Source: Xenorhabdus yunnanensis (GTDB lineage Bacteria; Pseudomonadota; Gammaproteobacteria; Enterobacterales; Enterobacteriaceae). Taken from it: 64,000 nucleotides of DNA. The notes under the pieces were generated by a model, which saw only the letters and a program-made list of their open reading frames with translations, was not told where the DNA came from and searched no databases. Below are positions 1-8,051 of this stretch, one piece after another (the stretch's first letter is position 1; every line of letters begins with the position of its first letter). The stretch lies in NCBI RefSeq assembly GCF_028598805.1, contig NZ_JAQRFI010000015.1, positions 28,338 through 92,337 of the forward strand. The letters run 5' to 3'. Both the position numbers and the translations under genes were made by a program.

Positions 1-84
1 GACGCTTTAAACAGGTGGTGCGAGCGGCTGGATGTATTAGCGGGCAATTATGAAAATGTGGTTATATTAAAAGCAGCTCAATAA
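1..84 (+). CDS. Tyrosine-recombinase integrase, C-terminal end only
   Basis: The window opens inside an open frame whose last 27 residues run to a TAA at 82-84. The segment DALNRWCERLDVL followed by a short hydrophobic tail resembles the extreme C-terminus of P4-type integrases, which often end with an ALxxRWxxxLD helix. The catalytic residues lie upstream of the window. An AlpA-type regulator and a P4-like primase follow, which is the normal setting for such an integrase. The attachment site at this end of the element is therefore outside the window. The assignment rests on a short stretch plus context. Confidence 0.55.
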   Translation, partial: DALNRWCERLDVLAGNYENVVILKAAQ

Positions 85-217
85 TGAAAATTGATGAATT
101 TCATTCTGTGCATGACCATTGTGATATATATGTAACAAATGTGTCTTTCTTTCGTAATAATTTCTATTAAGTAAAATACCCTCACAAAAACAATTAAACA
201 GTGAGGGTAACACAACC

Positions 218-496
218 ATGCAATATAGTACTCCTACGCCAGAAGAACGCCGCTCTATCCTTTCCGAATATGGTGAACCTTATGATCGTCTTATACGTGA
301 AAAAGAACGCCAGCACATCACCTCTATTTCCAGAACGTCAGCATGGAAGCTGGAAAATGAAGGCCGTTTCCCTGCCCGTAAACCATTAGGCCGCAATTCG
401 TGTGCTTGGTTGCTTAGTGATCTACTGCATTGGGTGCGCAATCCACCAACAGTAGAAAACGTGAATAACCCGTATAGCCGTAAACCTGCTAACTAA
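218..496 (+). CDS. AlpA-family transcriptional regulator / excisionase-like protein
   Basis: This 92-residue protein has the AlpA signature: DRLIREKERQHITSISRTS, then WKLENEGRFP, then a short C-terminal wing containing WLLSDLLHWV. In P4-like satellites and PICIs, AlpA/Vis proteins bind DNA through a MerR-like winged helix, activate early genes and can assist excision. The chosen ATG follows a GTGAGGGTAAC ribosome-binding region. The gene sits directly after the integrase tail and upstream of the primase, as expected for the master regulator of a satellite. The family call is firm; which promoters it controls here is inference. Confidence 0.85.
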   Translation: MQYSTPTPEERRSILSEYGEPYDRLIREKERQHITSISRTSAWKLENEGRFPARKPLGRNSCAWLLSDLLHWVRNPPTVENVNNPYSRKPAN

Positions 497-674
497 AAAA
501 ATAACGCTATGAAAAATTCACTGTCTTGATTGGCAGCGATCAAACTCACCCTAAAAGCAGTTTAATTTCGGGAATAGTTGGTGTGATGGTAGATATTAGC
601 TACAGAGATTCTTTGATATTAAATAATCATCAATTTGAGAGACAACCCTCTTTAAGAGGGTTAATTGATGATTC

Positions 675-854
675 TTACTCAGATGATGCTTTGGCTTTGC
701 GTAGGCGGCGTTTGATTTCAGCTCGCATTGCAGCAGAAACAAATTGCCCTGTACTTTCGCTTTGCTCTTTCGTTTGCTCCATTCCTTCAATCAATTCGTG
801 TAGTACTCGTACTGTTATTGATTGTGATTTCGCATTTTTTGCACCTGTTGCCAT
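675..854 (-). CDS. YlcI/YnfO-family small phage protein
   Basis: This 59-residue basic protein begins MATGAKNAKSQSITVRV and contains ESTGQFVSAAMRAEIKRR. It resembles the YlcI/YnfO family, small proteins of enterobacterial prophages with a ribbon-helix-helix-like pattern (a beta strand, then two helices). I chose the ATG at 854 because AGAGGTG lies just upstream; an in-frame TTG at 872 would add six residues without a better site. It is transcribed against its neighbours. A role as a small DNA-binding regulator of the island is inferred from the fold pattern only. Confidence 0.7.
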   Translation of the reverse strand: MATGAKNAKSQSITVRVLHELIEGMEQTKEQSESTGQFVSAAMRAEIKRRLRKAKASSE

Positions 855-1047
855 TTCTACACCTCTTATCAATTGGTGTAAGACAGTATACGCAAAAATA
901 CTACAATTTAAAGAGTTGACATGTAAGACACCTTATATCTATTATGTGTCTTACACCATAGCTTGTATATGGTATGAAAATAACAACGCCCCGAAGTGCG
1001 GGAACACTGTCGAGGCGTCTACCCACAACATTATCGGAGCTAATGCT

Positions 1048-1173
1048 ATGGCTGATACACAGTCTAACCAAACTCGCCTTAAATTTACATTCCTTATTGC
1101 ATCCGGCACTCAGCAATTGGCTGATATGTCCTCCTTGATCTTCGCATTACGTCAGGGGGCATACCATGAGTAA
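1048..1173 (+). CDS. Short satellite ORF (Ash/Icd-neighbourhood type)
   Basis: This 41-residue frame begins MADTQSNQTRLKFTFLIASG and ends RQGAYHE. Its last codons overlap the start of the next gene (ATGAGTAA), which suggests translational coupling. The upstream in-frame codons (about 970-1047) include NNAPKCGNTVEAST and IIGANA, wording I associate with Ash-type ORFs of P4-like prophages, so the real protein may start earlier at a non-ATG codon. No domain is visible and the function is unknown. Confidence 0.5.
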   Translation: MADTQSNQTRLKFTFLIASGTQQLADMSSLIFALRQGAYHE

Positions 1174-1573
1174 CAAACCTATCTCACTAAAACAGGCGCT
1201 ATATCGTGCAGGTTTGGGTATTTCTCTTTTCACGTTCATTACCAAAAAAGCCAAAGGTGAATGCGAAATCAATTTAAATAATCTGATTGCATTGGCACAC
1301 GGCATTCATCAGGAAGTTCACCGCGTCCTGTTGAAACATGCTCCACAGTCACCGATGAATAAATTATTAAATTGCATTGTATACAGAAAATCCGACCCGT
1401 TAGGTCAGGCTTCATTTCGTGCGGGCTTATGTACCTCTTTATATGAAATCATTCTTGAGCAGGCCAGCCAACATTGTTCGGAAGAGCTACATGATTTGCT
1501 TTCACTGGCCTGTGATATCAATCAGGAAGTTTACCATGCGCTTTATGTGGCAGTTAATGGAGAGGACGAGTGA
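1166..1573 (+). CDS. Hypothetical satellite protein with internal duplication
   Basis: This 135-residue protein overlaps the short ORF before it and the primase after it by a few bases, so the three look co-translated. It consists of two similar halves: residues about 8-50 (QALYRAGLGISLFTFITKKA then LNNLIALAHGIHQEVH) and about 75-128 (QASFRAGLCTSLYEIILEQA then LHDLLSLACDINQEVY). Each half would form two or three helices. I do not recognise a named family. Its place directly ahead of the primase suggests a replication or regulatory accessory role, but that is inference. Confidence 0.7.
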   Translation: MSNKPISLKQALYRAGLGISLFTFITKKAKGECEINLNNLIALAHGIHQEVHRVLLKHAPQSPMNKLLNCIVYRKSDPLGQASFRAGLCTSLYEIILEQASQHCSEELHDLLSLACDINQEVYHALYVAVNGEDE

Positions 1574-1575
1574 TC

Positions 1576-3963
1576 ATGAATCAGGGAAATAATAATCAGA
1601 AAAGCCGCCCGTTAGATGTGATTCGAACAGTTAAAACATCAGCCATCAATCGTTGGCAAGGCCTGTTGCCTGCTTGTGGTGTGAAGGTTCCGGCAAAAGG
1701 TAAACACGGTGCTTGCCCGATATGCGGCGGTACTGACCGTTTCCACTTTATCGATGATAACCATCATGGCGACTGGCATTGTCGCCAGTGTGATGAACCA
1801 AATCATGGCGATGGGCTGGATTTAGTAGCAAGAACAAAAGGGATCTCTGTCTTTGCTGCTGCTAAGTTGGTAGCTGATGTGTTAGCACTTCCCTTGCCTG
1901 AACCCAAGCCCGCCAAAGAGCAACCCCGAACAGTGAAACCGATTGCTGAACGTATCACGGCTCTGGTTGCAACCTCTCTCACGGGTGAATCTCAGTATCT
2001 GACTAAAAAGGAGCTGAAATACCCTAATCAGCGGTTATTGAAAGATGGCTCTTTATTGCTTGTGGTTCAGACGCTGGACGGCACGATCACCGGTGCTCAG
2101 ATTATCAAGCCGAATGGTGATAAGCGTTTTGTGACAGGCTCGAAGAAAAAGGGGAGTTTTATCCCTTTATCGGCAATCACTGAAACGCCAGACACGTTCA
2201 TCATTACCGAGGGCTATGCAACGGCCTTAACGGTGAGCCAATTGTGTGAGGGCTGGGTACTGGCTGCGATTGATGAAGGTAATTTACCGACCGTAGCTAA
2301 ACAGGTCAGAGAACGGTGGCTAACAGCAAAAATTATCCTTGCCGCCGACAATGATTGGCACTCACCGGGCGAACTGGACGACAAAGGCAAGCCCAAGAAG
2401 AACGTTGGCAAAATAGCGGCAGAGAAGACCGCTAAAGCTATCAACGGGTGGATCGCATTACCGCCAACAGAACATAAGGCCGATTGGGACGATTATCGCC
2501 AGCATCACGGCATTGAGGCAGCAAAGCAGGCATTCAGTGAAGGGTTGTATCAGGTGGGAGAGAAGAAAGTGGAAACAGCTAACGTTATTTCAATTAATCC
2601 GGGAAAGCAGAAGAAAAAACGCACGAGTAACAACATTGCGCAACTGGCGGATAATGAAAAGGCTTTATTGCTAACAGAACGTTATGAAGGGATTGCTATT
2701 CATCCAGAAAGCGAGGGGTTCTATACATATCAATCGGGAGTCTGGAAGAAAACATCATGCTTGGATTTAAGCCGGGAAATGGGAAAGGTCTATACCTTGC
2801 ATGGCACTAACTTTAGTAAGCGTGCACTCAATAATGTGGTTGAAGCATTAAAGATTGTTGCGCCTGTGATGGGTGAGCCGTGCCAGAGCATGATCCCCTT
2901 TGCTAATGGCGTCTTTGATATTGAAACGAAAGTATTTTCACCTCACCGGCCTGAAAATTGGTTATTAAATCACAATGGCATTGAGTATACCCCAGCAAAA
3001 CCGGATGAGAATTTGCGGGATGGTGCGCCTAATTTCCATAAATGGATAAGCCATGCTGCTGACCGTGATCCGTACAAGATGAAGCGAATATTTGCAGCAT
3101 TATATATGGTGCTGGCGAACCGTTATGACTGGCAGCTATTTTTAGAAATTACGGGCGAAGGGGGCAGCGGTAAAAGCGTCTTTACTCAGATAGCAACGTT
3201 ATTAGCAGGTCAGCACAATACAGCCAGCGGAAATATGGTGGCTTTGGACACGGCACGAGGACGAGCGCAATTTGTGGGTAAGAGCATGATAACTCTACCC
3301 GATCAACCCAAATATACAGGGGAAGGTACGGGCATAAAAGCGATTACGGGGGGTGACGCCATAGAGATTGATCCCAAGCATGAACAGCAATACACAACAA
3401 TCATACGGGCAGTTGTTATTGCAACAAATAATACCCCGATGATATTTACCGAACGTGCTGGGGGTGTGGCTCGTCGGCGTGTTATTTACCAATTTAACAA
3501 TAAAGTAAAAGAAGAAGATAAAGACCCGCATTTGTCAGAGAAAATAGCCCATGAAATTCCGGTTATTGTCAGACGATTACTGGCAACATTTGACGATCCT
3601 GAACAGGCCAAAGTGCTATTGCTGGAACAGCGTGATAGTGATGAAGCATTGGAGGTTAAACGGGCATCTAATCCTGTTTTAGATTTGTGCGCGGCACTGG
3701 CCTTCATGAGCGAGCCGAGAGGGTTAGAAATGGGTGGGGGACGTAAAACAGAAGAAGAACGCCAGCCCAAAAGATACCTCTATCACCTTTATCTTTCATT
3801 TATGGAATATCAGGGGTTGGGGCGTCCTCTGAGTGTAACTGAGTTTGGGAAAGCGGTTAAAGAAGCCGCAAAGGAGTACAAGGCTGAATATCTGACGCGA
3901 ACCATAAAAGGCAGACGGCAGACCAATGTACAACTCACCGATAAAACGAACGAGTTTATCTAA
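1576..3963 (+). CDS. P4-alpha-like primase/helicase replication protein
   Basis: This protein of about 795 residues is close in size to P4 alpha (777). In order it shows an N-terminal zinc ribbon with CPICGGTDRF and WHCRQCDEPNHGDGLD (residues about 47-85), a Toprim-like primase core with ITEGYATALTV and IILAADND, and a superfamily 3 helicase with Walker A GEGGSGKSVF near residue 530. The last ~150 residues would be the origin-binding part. It should prime and unwind the island's own replication origin. I prefer the ATG at 1576, with GGAGAGGACGAG upstream; a GTG at 1570 overlaps the previous stop. The iteron array just downstream is its likely target. Confidence 0.92.
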   Translation: MNQGNNNQKSRPLDVIRTVKTSAINRWQGLLPACGVKVPAKGKHGACPICGGTDRFHFIDDNHHGDWHCRQCDEPNHGDGLDLVARTKGISVFAAAKLVADVLALPLPEPKPAKEQPRTVKPIAERITALVATSLTGESQYLTKKELKYPNQRLLKDGSLLLVVQTLDGTITGAQIIKPNGDKRFVTGSKKKGSFIPLSAITETPDTFIITEGYATALTVSQLCEGWVLAAIDEGNLPTVAKQVRERWLTAKIILAADNDWHSPGELDDKGKPKKNVGKIAAEKTAKAINGWIALPPTEHKADWDDYRQHHGIEAAKQAFSEGLYQVGEKKVETANVISINPGKQKKKRTSNNIAQLADNEKALLLTERYEGIAIHPESEGFYTYQSGVWKKTSCLDLSREMGKVYTLHGTNFSKRALNNVVEALKIVAPVMGEPCQSMIPFANGVFDIETKVFSPHRPENWLLNHNGIEYTPAKPDENLRDGAPNFHKWISHAADRDPYKMKRIFAALYMVLANRYDWQLFLEITGEGGSGKSVFTQIATLLAGQHNTASGNMVALDTARGRAQFVGKSMITLPDQPKYTGEGTGIKAITGGDAIEIDPKHEQQYTTIIRAVVIATNNTPMIFTERAGGVARRRVIYQFNNKVKEEDKDPHLSEKIAHEIPVIVRRLLATFDDPEQAKVLLLEQRDSDEALEVKRASNPVLDLCAALAFMSEPRGLEMGGGRKTEEERQPKRYLYHLYLSFMEYQGLGRPLSVTEFGKAVKEAAKEYKAEYLTRTIKGRRQTNVQLTDKTNEFI

Positions 3964-3975
3964 AAATAGCGTCTG

Positions 3976-4210
3976 GTTATCTACCTTGTCTACCTAATGG
4001 TTATTTATCTATATTAATCATATGCTTAATTGGGTAGATAACTCTTTTTTAGTTATCTACTAGTTATCTACCTTGTCTACCCAAAGGAAAAAATAGGTAG
4101 ATGGGGCAGAGGTGGGTAGACAACGGGTAGACAGTAAAAAATCAGTCATCTACCCACTCAAAGCCTTGCGCCACATGGGATAGAGTGAGTGGGTAGATAA
4201 GGTAGATAAC
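3976..4210. repeat. Iteron array, candidate replication origin of the island
   Basis: About twelve copies of the core GGTAGAY (often GGGTAGATAA or GGGTAGACA) occur in both orientations: forward at 4032, 4096, 4114, 4125, 4191 and 4201, and as the complement (GTTATCTACC, TGTCTACC, CATCTACCC) at 3976, 3987, 4052, 4063, 4074 and 4147. They begin 13 bases after the primase/helicase stop codon. P4 origins consist of short iterons bound by the alpha protein, so this is most simply the origin and its partner site. The exact unwinding region is not visible. Confidence 0.7.
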
Positions 4211-4751
4211 CCCAGCACATTTTTTCTAAACTTTAAACCATCAAATACGAGTTAATACATTAATGATTGGGTGGGTGATAGCGTCTGATTTTGTGTGATA
4301 TAAGCTATGCAGCAAAAGATGCAAAAAGATTTTCAGGAGGGGTATCTTCCGGCAGGCAAACAAAAGCCAGATAAATCTGTGAAGGGAAATATGGGGTTCT
4401 AAGCCGGAACCATCGGAAATTTTATTAACTCAGTTTCATTTCCTTTTTTAACCATTATCCCCAGCTAATGTGAAAATACCCTCTCGCTAATCAGCTGTAA
4501 CTCCATGCCAATATACAATTTTTAGCTATTATATGACTTTCAATTTCGGACTCTGAGGGAATGTCAATGAATCCCATTAATGGTATTTTTGTAAATAATT
4601 CATAAATAGATAATAAATAATCCCCTGTAAAACACAGTATTTATTGTTATATATTTTTAATTTTTGTATGTTCAAGTTTGCCGCTTTAGGCAAATAAATT
4701 ATGTCAAGGTGATATAAGCAACCCCTTATTTTTAAAAAGAGGGAAAAACCC
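4211..4751. other. AT-rich non-coding stretch between origin and toxin gene
   Basis: There is no convincing gene here. A 31-codon frame at 4307-4402 (MQQKMQKDFQEG) has no ribosome-binding site of note and no recognisable similarity. From about 4420 the sequence becomes strongly AT-rich up to the toxin gene, as seen at promoters of horizontally acquired cargo. Confidence 0.5.
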
Positions 4752-5630
4752 ATGAAAAAACTATTTGTTATTATTCTGACAATCTTTTACGCTATATTTG
4801 TCCCGTTATCTCAGGCGAATGAGGTTGTTAAATACCCACAACAGGATCAGCAGAATAAGGCCGCAGAGAGGAAAAAGCGGTCTGTTGTAACTTTACCCCT
4901 AAAAGTCTGTAAGAGAATCGCATATTGCCGGACTCAGGTGGCAAAAAAACTTCTGGAAATAGCGGCTAAAGTGGGGGTAGCTGGAATTCCTGCAAAGAAA
5001 ATCGCAGATAACATTTCTCAAGGAGATTTCGATCATCTGATTACACTTTTGATGATAGGGAATGATGAGATTACCCAACGTTACCTGAATCGCTTACAGG
5101 AGAAATACGGTTCGGGTAAATCAGTTAAGCCAAATATTGGGAAGGGATTAACGGCGGATCAAAAGGCTAAATTAGGGGGTGCTAGTTCTGGTACGCCGGG
5201 AGGATGGGAACCGCAAGGTAATAAGAACGCACAGAATCACAAAGCGGTTAGACAACAACAGAAAAATCGATTTGAGGAATTGCGAAGGATTTTTGATAAA
5301 AATAACCCGTCACGAGATTTGATGATTGATGGAAAAATTATTAGGCAAGGACAGGCGAGCAATAGTTATGGTACGACTAAAGTCTATGAAAGCCAAAGTC
5401 TTACAAATCAACAAATCCATAGGTATGCACAGCAACTTGCAGGGAACACACCGCTAAAAAAAGTCAGACCGATGATTTATACAGCTAAAACAGTAGATGG
5501 AACGTCAATAACATTACGAAACGTTTCATCCTCTAATACTGGAGCCAGATGGACAATTGATATTAGAGGAAACCAGAGGCTGAGTGAATTAGGCCATAAA
5601 TATAAAGACATAGAAATTAAATTTAGGTGA
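4752..5630 (+). CDS. Secreted polymorphic-toxin-like protein
   Basis: This 292-residue protein starts with a clear signal peptide (MKKLFVIILTIFYAIFVPL, cleavage probably after SQA). Residues about 45-115 look helical. A Gly/Pro-rich hinge around 133-155 (GASSGTPGGWEPQG) separates this from a basic C-terminal domain of about 130 residues ending LGHKYKDIEIKFR. This build, with a variable basic C-terminus and a small acidic protein six bases downstream, is typical of toxin/immunity pairs such as MafB or CDI modules. I do not recognise the toxic domain; a nuclease is a guess from its charge. It is AT-rich relative to the head genes, which suggests separate acquisition as island cargo. Confidence 0.65.
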   Translation: MKKLFVIILTIFYAIFVPLSQANEVVKYPQQDQQNKAAERKKRSVVTLPLKVCKRIAYCRTQVAKKLLEIAAKVGVAGIPAKKIADNISQGDFDHLITLLMIGNDEITQRYLNRLQEKYGSGKSVKPNIGKGLTADQKAKLGGASSGTPGGWEPQGNKNAQNHKAVRQQQKNRFEELRRIFDKNNPSRDLMIDGKIIRQGQASNSYGTTKVYESQSLTNQQIHRYAQQLAGNTPLKKVRPMIYTAKTVDGTSITLRNVSSSNTGARWTIDIRGNQRLSELGHKYKDIEIKFR

Positions 5631-5636
5631 TCATCT

Positions 5637-5984
5637 ATGTTATCTGAACATGAATATAAAGAAATTTGGACAGCGGCAGAAACCCGACCTCTGACAGCTG
5701 TCTGGAGTTATAGTGAGCCTGAAAATTCTGACAGTTTAATTACCTTTGATGAAAGAAAAAAAATTTTCTTTTGGATTTTAGAACGCCTCCTGAGAGAAGG
5801 TCGTATCAAGCTTGCTAAACATGGTAATTTTCTCGAAGGGAGTGTGGATGAGCAGATTGAATTCTTCAGGCAAGCGTTTCCGAAAAATGAAGAAGGAATA
5901 GAAGATAGTATTTGGTTCTTTGATGAATCCTGTCCGGGAGAAGCTGTCTGGGTACTTGAAGATGGCTCTCTGGAGTGGACTTAA
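5637..5984 (+). CDS. DUF596-like immunity protein
   Basis: This 115-residue acidic protein follows the toxin gene by six bases. It contains FDERKKIFFWILERLLREGR, an acidic middle segment, and a C-terminal WFFDESCPGEAVWVLEDG ending in EWT, which I recognise as the DUF596 pattern. Members of that family are found next to Maf/CDI-type toxins, so immunity to the upstream protein is the natural reading. It has no signal peptide and would act in the cytoplasm, neutralising toxin that enters from sibling cells. The family call is from memory of motifs; the pairing is inferred from adjacency. Confidence 0.65.
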   Translation: MLSEHEYKEIWTAAETRPLTAVWSYSEPENSDSLITFDERKKIFFWILERLLREGRIKLAKHGNFLEGSVDEQIEFFRQAFPKNEEGIEDSIWFFDESCPGEAVWVLEDGSLEWT

Positions 5985-6121
5985 GTTTGCCCCTCGCTGC
6001 TAGCGTCGGGAGATTTCATTTCAATAACTGCCTGAATGACCATAATCAATTTATACGAAAAACGACCACTGTATAAATGAAAAGATTTGTAAATATTCCG
6101 TCCTCATGTTTCCCCTTGTTT

Positions 6122-6148
6122 AGACCTCCTATTGTGAGGTCTTTTTTA
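6122..6148 (+). terminator. Rho-independent terminator after the toxin/immunity pair
   Basis: AGACCTC at 6122-6128 pairs with GAGGTCT at 6136-6142, followed by TTTTTATT. It would separate toxin/immunity transcription from the capsid operon. Confidence 0.7.
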
Positions 6149-6227
6149 TTATTTTTCATGGTGTTAAATAGTGATTGCTGATACATGTAGGCTCATCTTG
6201 ATTTCAATTGCTCTGTAGCAAGTCCTC

Positions 6228-6300
6228 AAAGCGGTAGTTCTCAGACAGCTACCGCTTTCCCCCGAACCTGCATGACAGCGAACCCTTAACCTACATGCAG
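6228..6300. promoter_or_regulatory. Two inverted repeats upstream of the capsid operon
   Basis: AAAGCGGTAG (6228-6237) is repeated inverted as CTACCGCTTT (6249-6258). CTGCATG (6268-6274) is repeated inverted as CATGCAG (6294-6300), eight bases before the capsid start codon. They could be binding sites for a late activator or an RNA structure over the ribosome-binding site. The assignment is speculative; only the symmetry is seen. Confidence 0.35.
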
Positions 6301-6307
6301 AGGCACC

Positions 6308-7459
6308 ATGAAGAAATTACTCGAATTACGTCAGCAAAAAGCAACCTTTACCGAACAAATGCGTTCGCTACTGACTAAAGCCGAAGATGAAAAGCGTTCA
6401 TTGAATGCTGATGAAGCGAAACAGTTTGATGAGCTGCGTAGCCAATCCGAAGCACTCAATGCGGAAATTGCCCGTTATGAGGCGTTATCGGATGAAGAAC
6501 GCAATCAGGCCAAAAATCAGCCCGCCAATGAAACACTCAGCAATGACGAGTTGCGCCACTATATTCTGACCGGAGAAACCCGCGCCTTGTCTACGGGCGT
6601 TCCCTCAGAGGGCGGCTATACCGTTATCCCCGAACTGAATAAACAGATCATGCAGCAACTGGCTGATGAGTCGGTCATGCGTCAAATCTGTACGCTCAAA
6701 ACCACCCGCAGCAACGAGTATAAACAGCTTGTTTCGGTCGGTGGTGCGGCAGTGGTACACGGGGAAGAAGGTAAGGCACGCGGTGAGACTGGCACGCCGA
6801 AGATGGAAGAAGTGAGCATCAAGCTGTTTCCTATCTATGCCTACCCCAGAACCACCCAAGAGATTATCGACTTTAGCGATGTGGATATCTTGGGCTGGCT
6901 GACCTCAGAAATTGCCGATACCTTCGTCGATACCGAAGAAACGGATCTTGTCAGCGGTGACGGCAGCAAAAAAGCCAAAGGTTTTCTGTCTTATCCCCGC
7001 GATACCCAAGGCGACAAGGTACGTGATTTTGGTACGCTGCAAAAGCTGGAGGTCACCAGCCTTGAAGCCGATAGCCTGATTGACCTGAAATTCCTGCTCA
7101 GGAACAAATACCGCAAAAATGCAGTATGGGTGATGAACTCGACGACTGCCGCCAAGGTGCAGAAGCTGAAAAACGGCAACGGGGATTATATCTGGCGCGA
7201 ACGTTTGCAAGCCGGTGATCCGGATATGTTACTGGGCTTGCCTGTCCATTACCTCGAATTTATGCCAGAGGGCGTGATCGGTCTGGGTGACTTCAAGCGC
7301 GGTTATTTCATCGTTGACCATGAAACAGGCACCCGTACTCGTCCCGACAATATCACTGAGCCGGGATTCTATAAGGTACACACCGATAAGTACTTGGGCG
7401 GTGGTTTGGTGGACTCCAACGCGATTAAGGTGCTGGAAGTCAAAAGCACCACGAAATAA
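6308..7459 (+). CDS. HK97-family major capsid protein
   Basis: This 383-residue protein has an N-terminal coiled-coil scaffold-like part (residues 1 to about 75, rich in Glu, Lys and Leu), then a conserved transition TRALSTGVPSEGGYTVIP near residue 100, which is the expected region for protease cleavage. The HK97 fold follows: a P-domain helix segment, the QEIIDFSDVDILGWL segment and a C-terminal segment ending with KVLEVKS. It should form the procapsid and be trimmed by the next gene's protease. Here it comes before protease and portal, the reverse of the common portal-protease-capsid order, but as I recall seen in capsid-forming PICIs. Confidence 0.93.
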   Translation: MKKLLELRQQKATFTEQMRSLLTKAEDEKRSLNADEAKQFDELRSQSEALNAEIARYEALSDEERNQAKNQPANETLSNDELRHYILTGETRALSTGVPSEGGYTVIPELNKQIMQQLADESVMRQICTLKTTRSNEYKQLVSVGGAAVVHGEEGKARGETGTPKMEEVSIKLFPIYAYPRTTQEIIDFSDVDILGWLTSEIADTFVDTEETDLVSGDGSKKAKGFLSYPRDTQGDKVRDFGTLQKLEVTSLEADSLIDLKFLLRNKYRKNAVWVMNSTTAAKVQKLKNGNGDYIWRERLQAGDPDMLLGLPVHYLEFMPEGVIGLGDFKRGYFIVDHETGTRTRPDNITEPGFYKVHTDKYLGGGLVDSNAIKVLEVKSTTK

Positions 7460-7503
7460 GCAAGAGGGGCACAGCGCCCCTTTTCAGTCTTGGAGTCTAT
7501 CGA

Positions 7504-8049
7504 ATGAATGATATTGAATTAAGAACCGCATCACTTTCTGCCAGTGATAAGAAACTGACAGGTTACGTGATTAGGTGGAACAGCCGATCACAAGTTTTGT
7601 GGGATGAGTTTGTCGAACAATTCGCCCCGAATGCGTTTAGTGCCAGTTTAACGGCAGGGACAGATGTCAGGGCTTTGTATGAACATGATCACATGAATCT
7701 GTTAGGCCGTACCACATCCGGCACATTGCAATTGAGTGAAGATACCACCGGATTACGCTTTGAGTTAACCCCGCCGGATACCCAATTAGGGCGTGATGTA
7801 CTGGCACTGGTTGAACGGGGTGATATTTCCGGTATGTCCTTTGGGTTCAGGGCTATCAAAGATCAGTGGGATATTGGTCAAGAACCTTATATCAGAACCG
7901 TCTTAGAGGCTGAATTACGGGAAATCACTGTCACCAGTTTACCCGCCTACCCTGAAAGCGGTGTTGAGATTGCTAAACGCTCATTGAATGCGATTAAGCC
8001 CTATGATGCTGATTTGCGTCATTACTGGCTGCAACTGTCTGAGGTGTGA
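7504..8049 (+). CDS. HK97-family prohead maturation protease
   Basis: This 181-residue protein is typical for the family. It shows GYVIRWNSRSQVLWDEFVEQ, the catalytic-histidine region VRALYEHDHMNLLGRT, and the serine-containing GDISGMSFGFRA. These are the His and Ser blocks of the herpesvirus-assemblin-like fold used by phage prohead proteases. It would cleave the delta domain of the capsid protein during maturation. It starts 44 bases after the capsid gene and its stop overlaps a GTG upstream of the portal ATG, so the head genes form one operon. Confidence 0.9.
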   Translation: MNDIELRTASLSASDKKLTGYVIRWNSRSQVLWDEFVEQFAPNAFSASLTAGTDVRALYEHDHMNLLGRTTSGTLQLSEDTTGLRFELTPPDTQLGRDVLALVERGDISGMSFGFRAIKDQWDIGQEPYIRTVLEAELREITVTSLPAYPESGVEIAKRSLNAIKPYDADLRHYWLQLSEV

Positions 8050-8051
8050 TT

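Noticed and set aside
526..1173. A 215-codon open frame starting with TTG.
   Set aside because: Most of it runs antisense over the YlcI/YnfO-like gene and has no start signal; only the last part from about 970 looks protein-like, so I kept a short ORF from 1048.
4307..4402. A 31-codon frame after the iterons.
   Set aside because: No clear ribosome-binding site or similarity; length is within chance.
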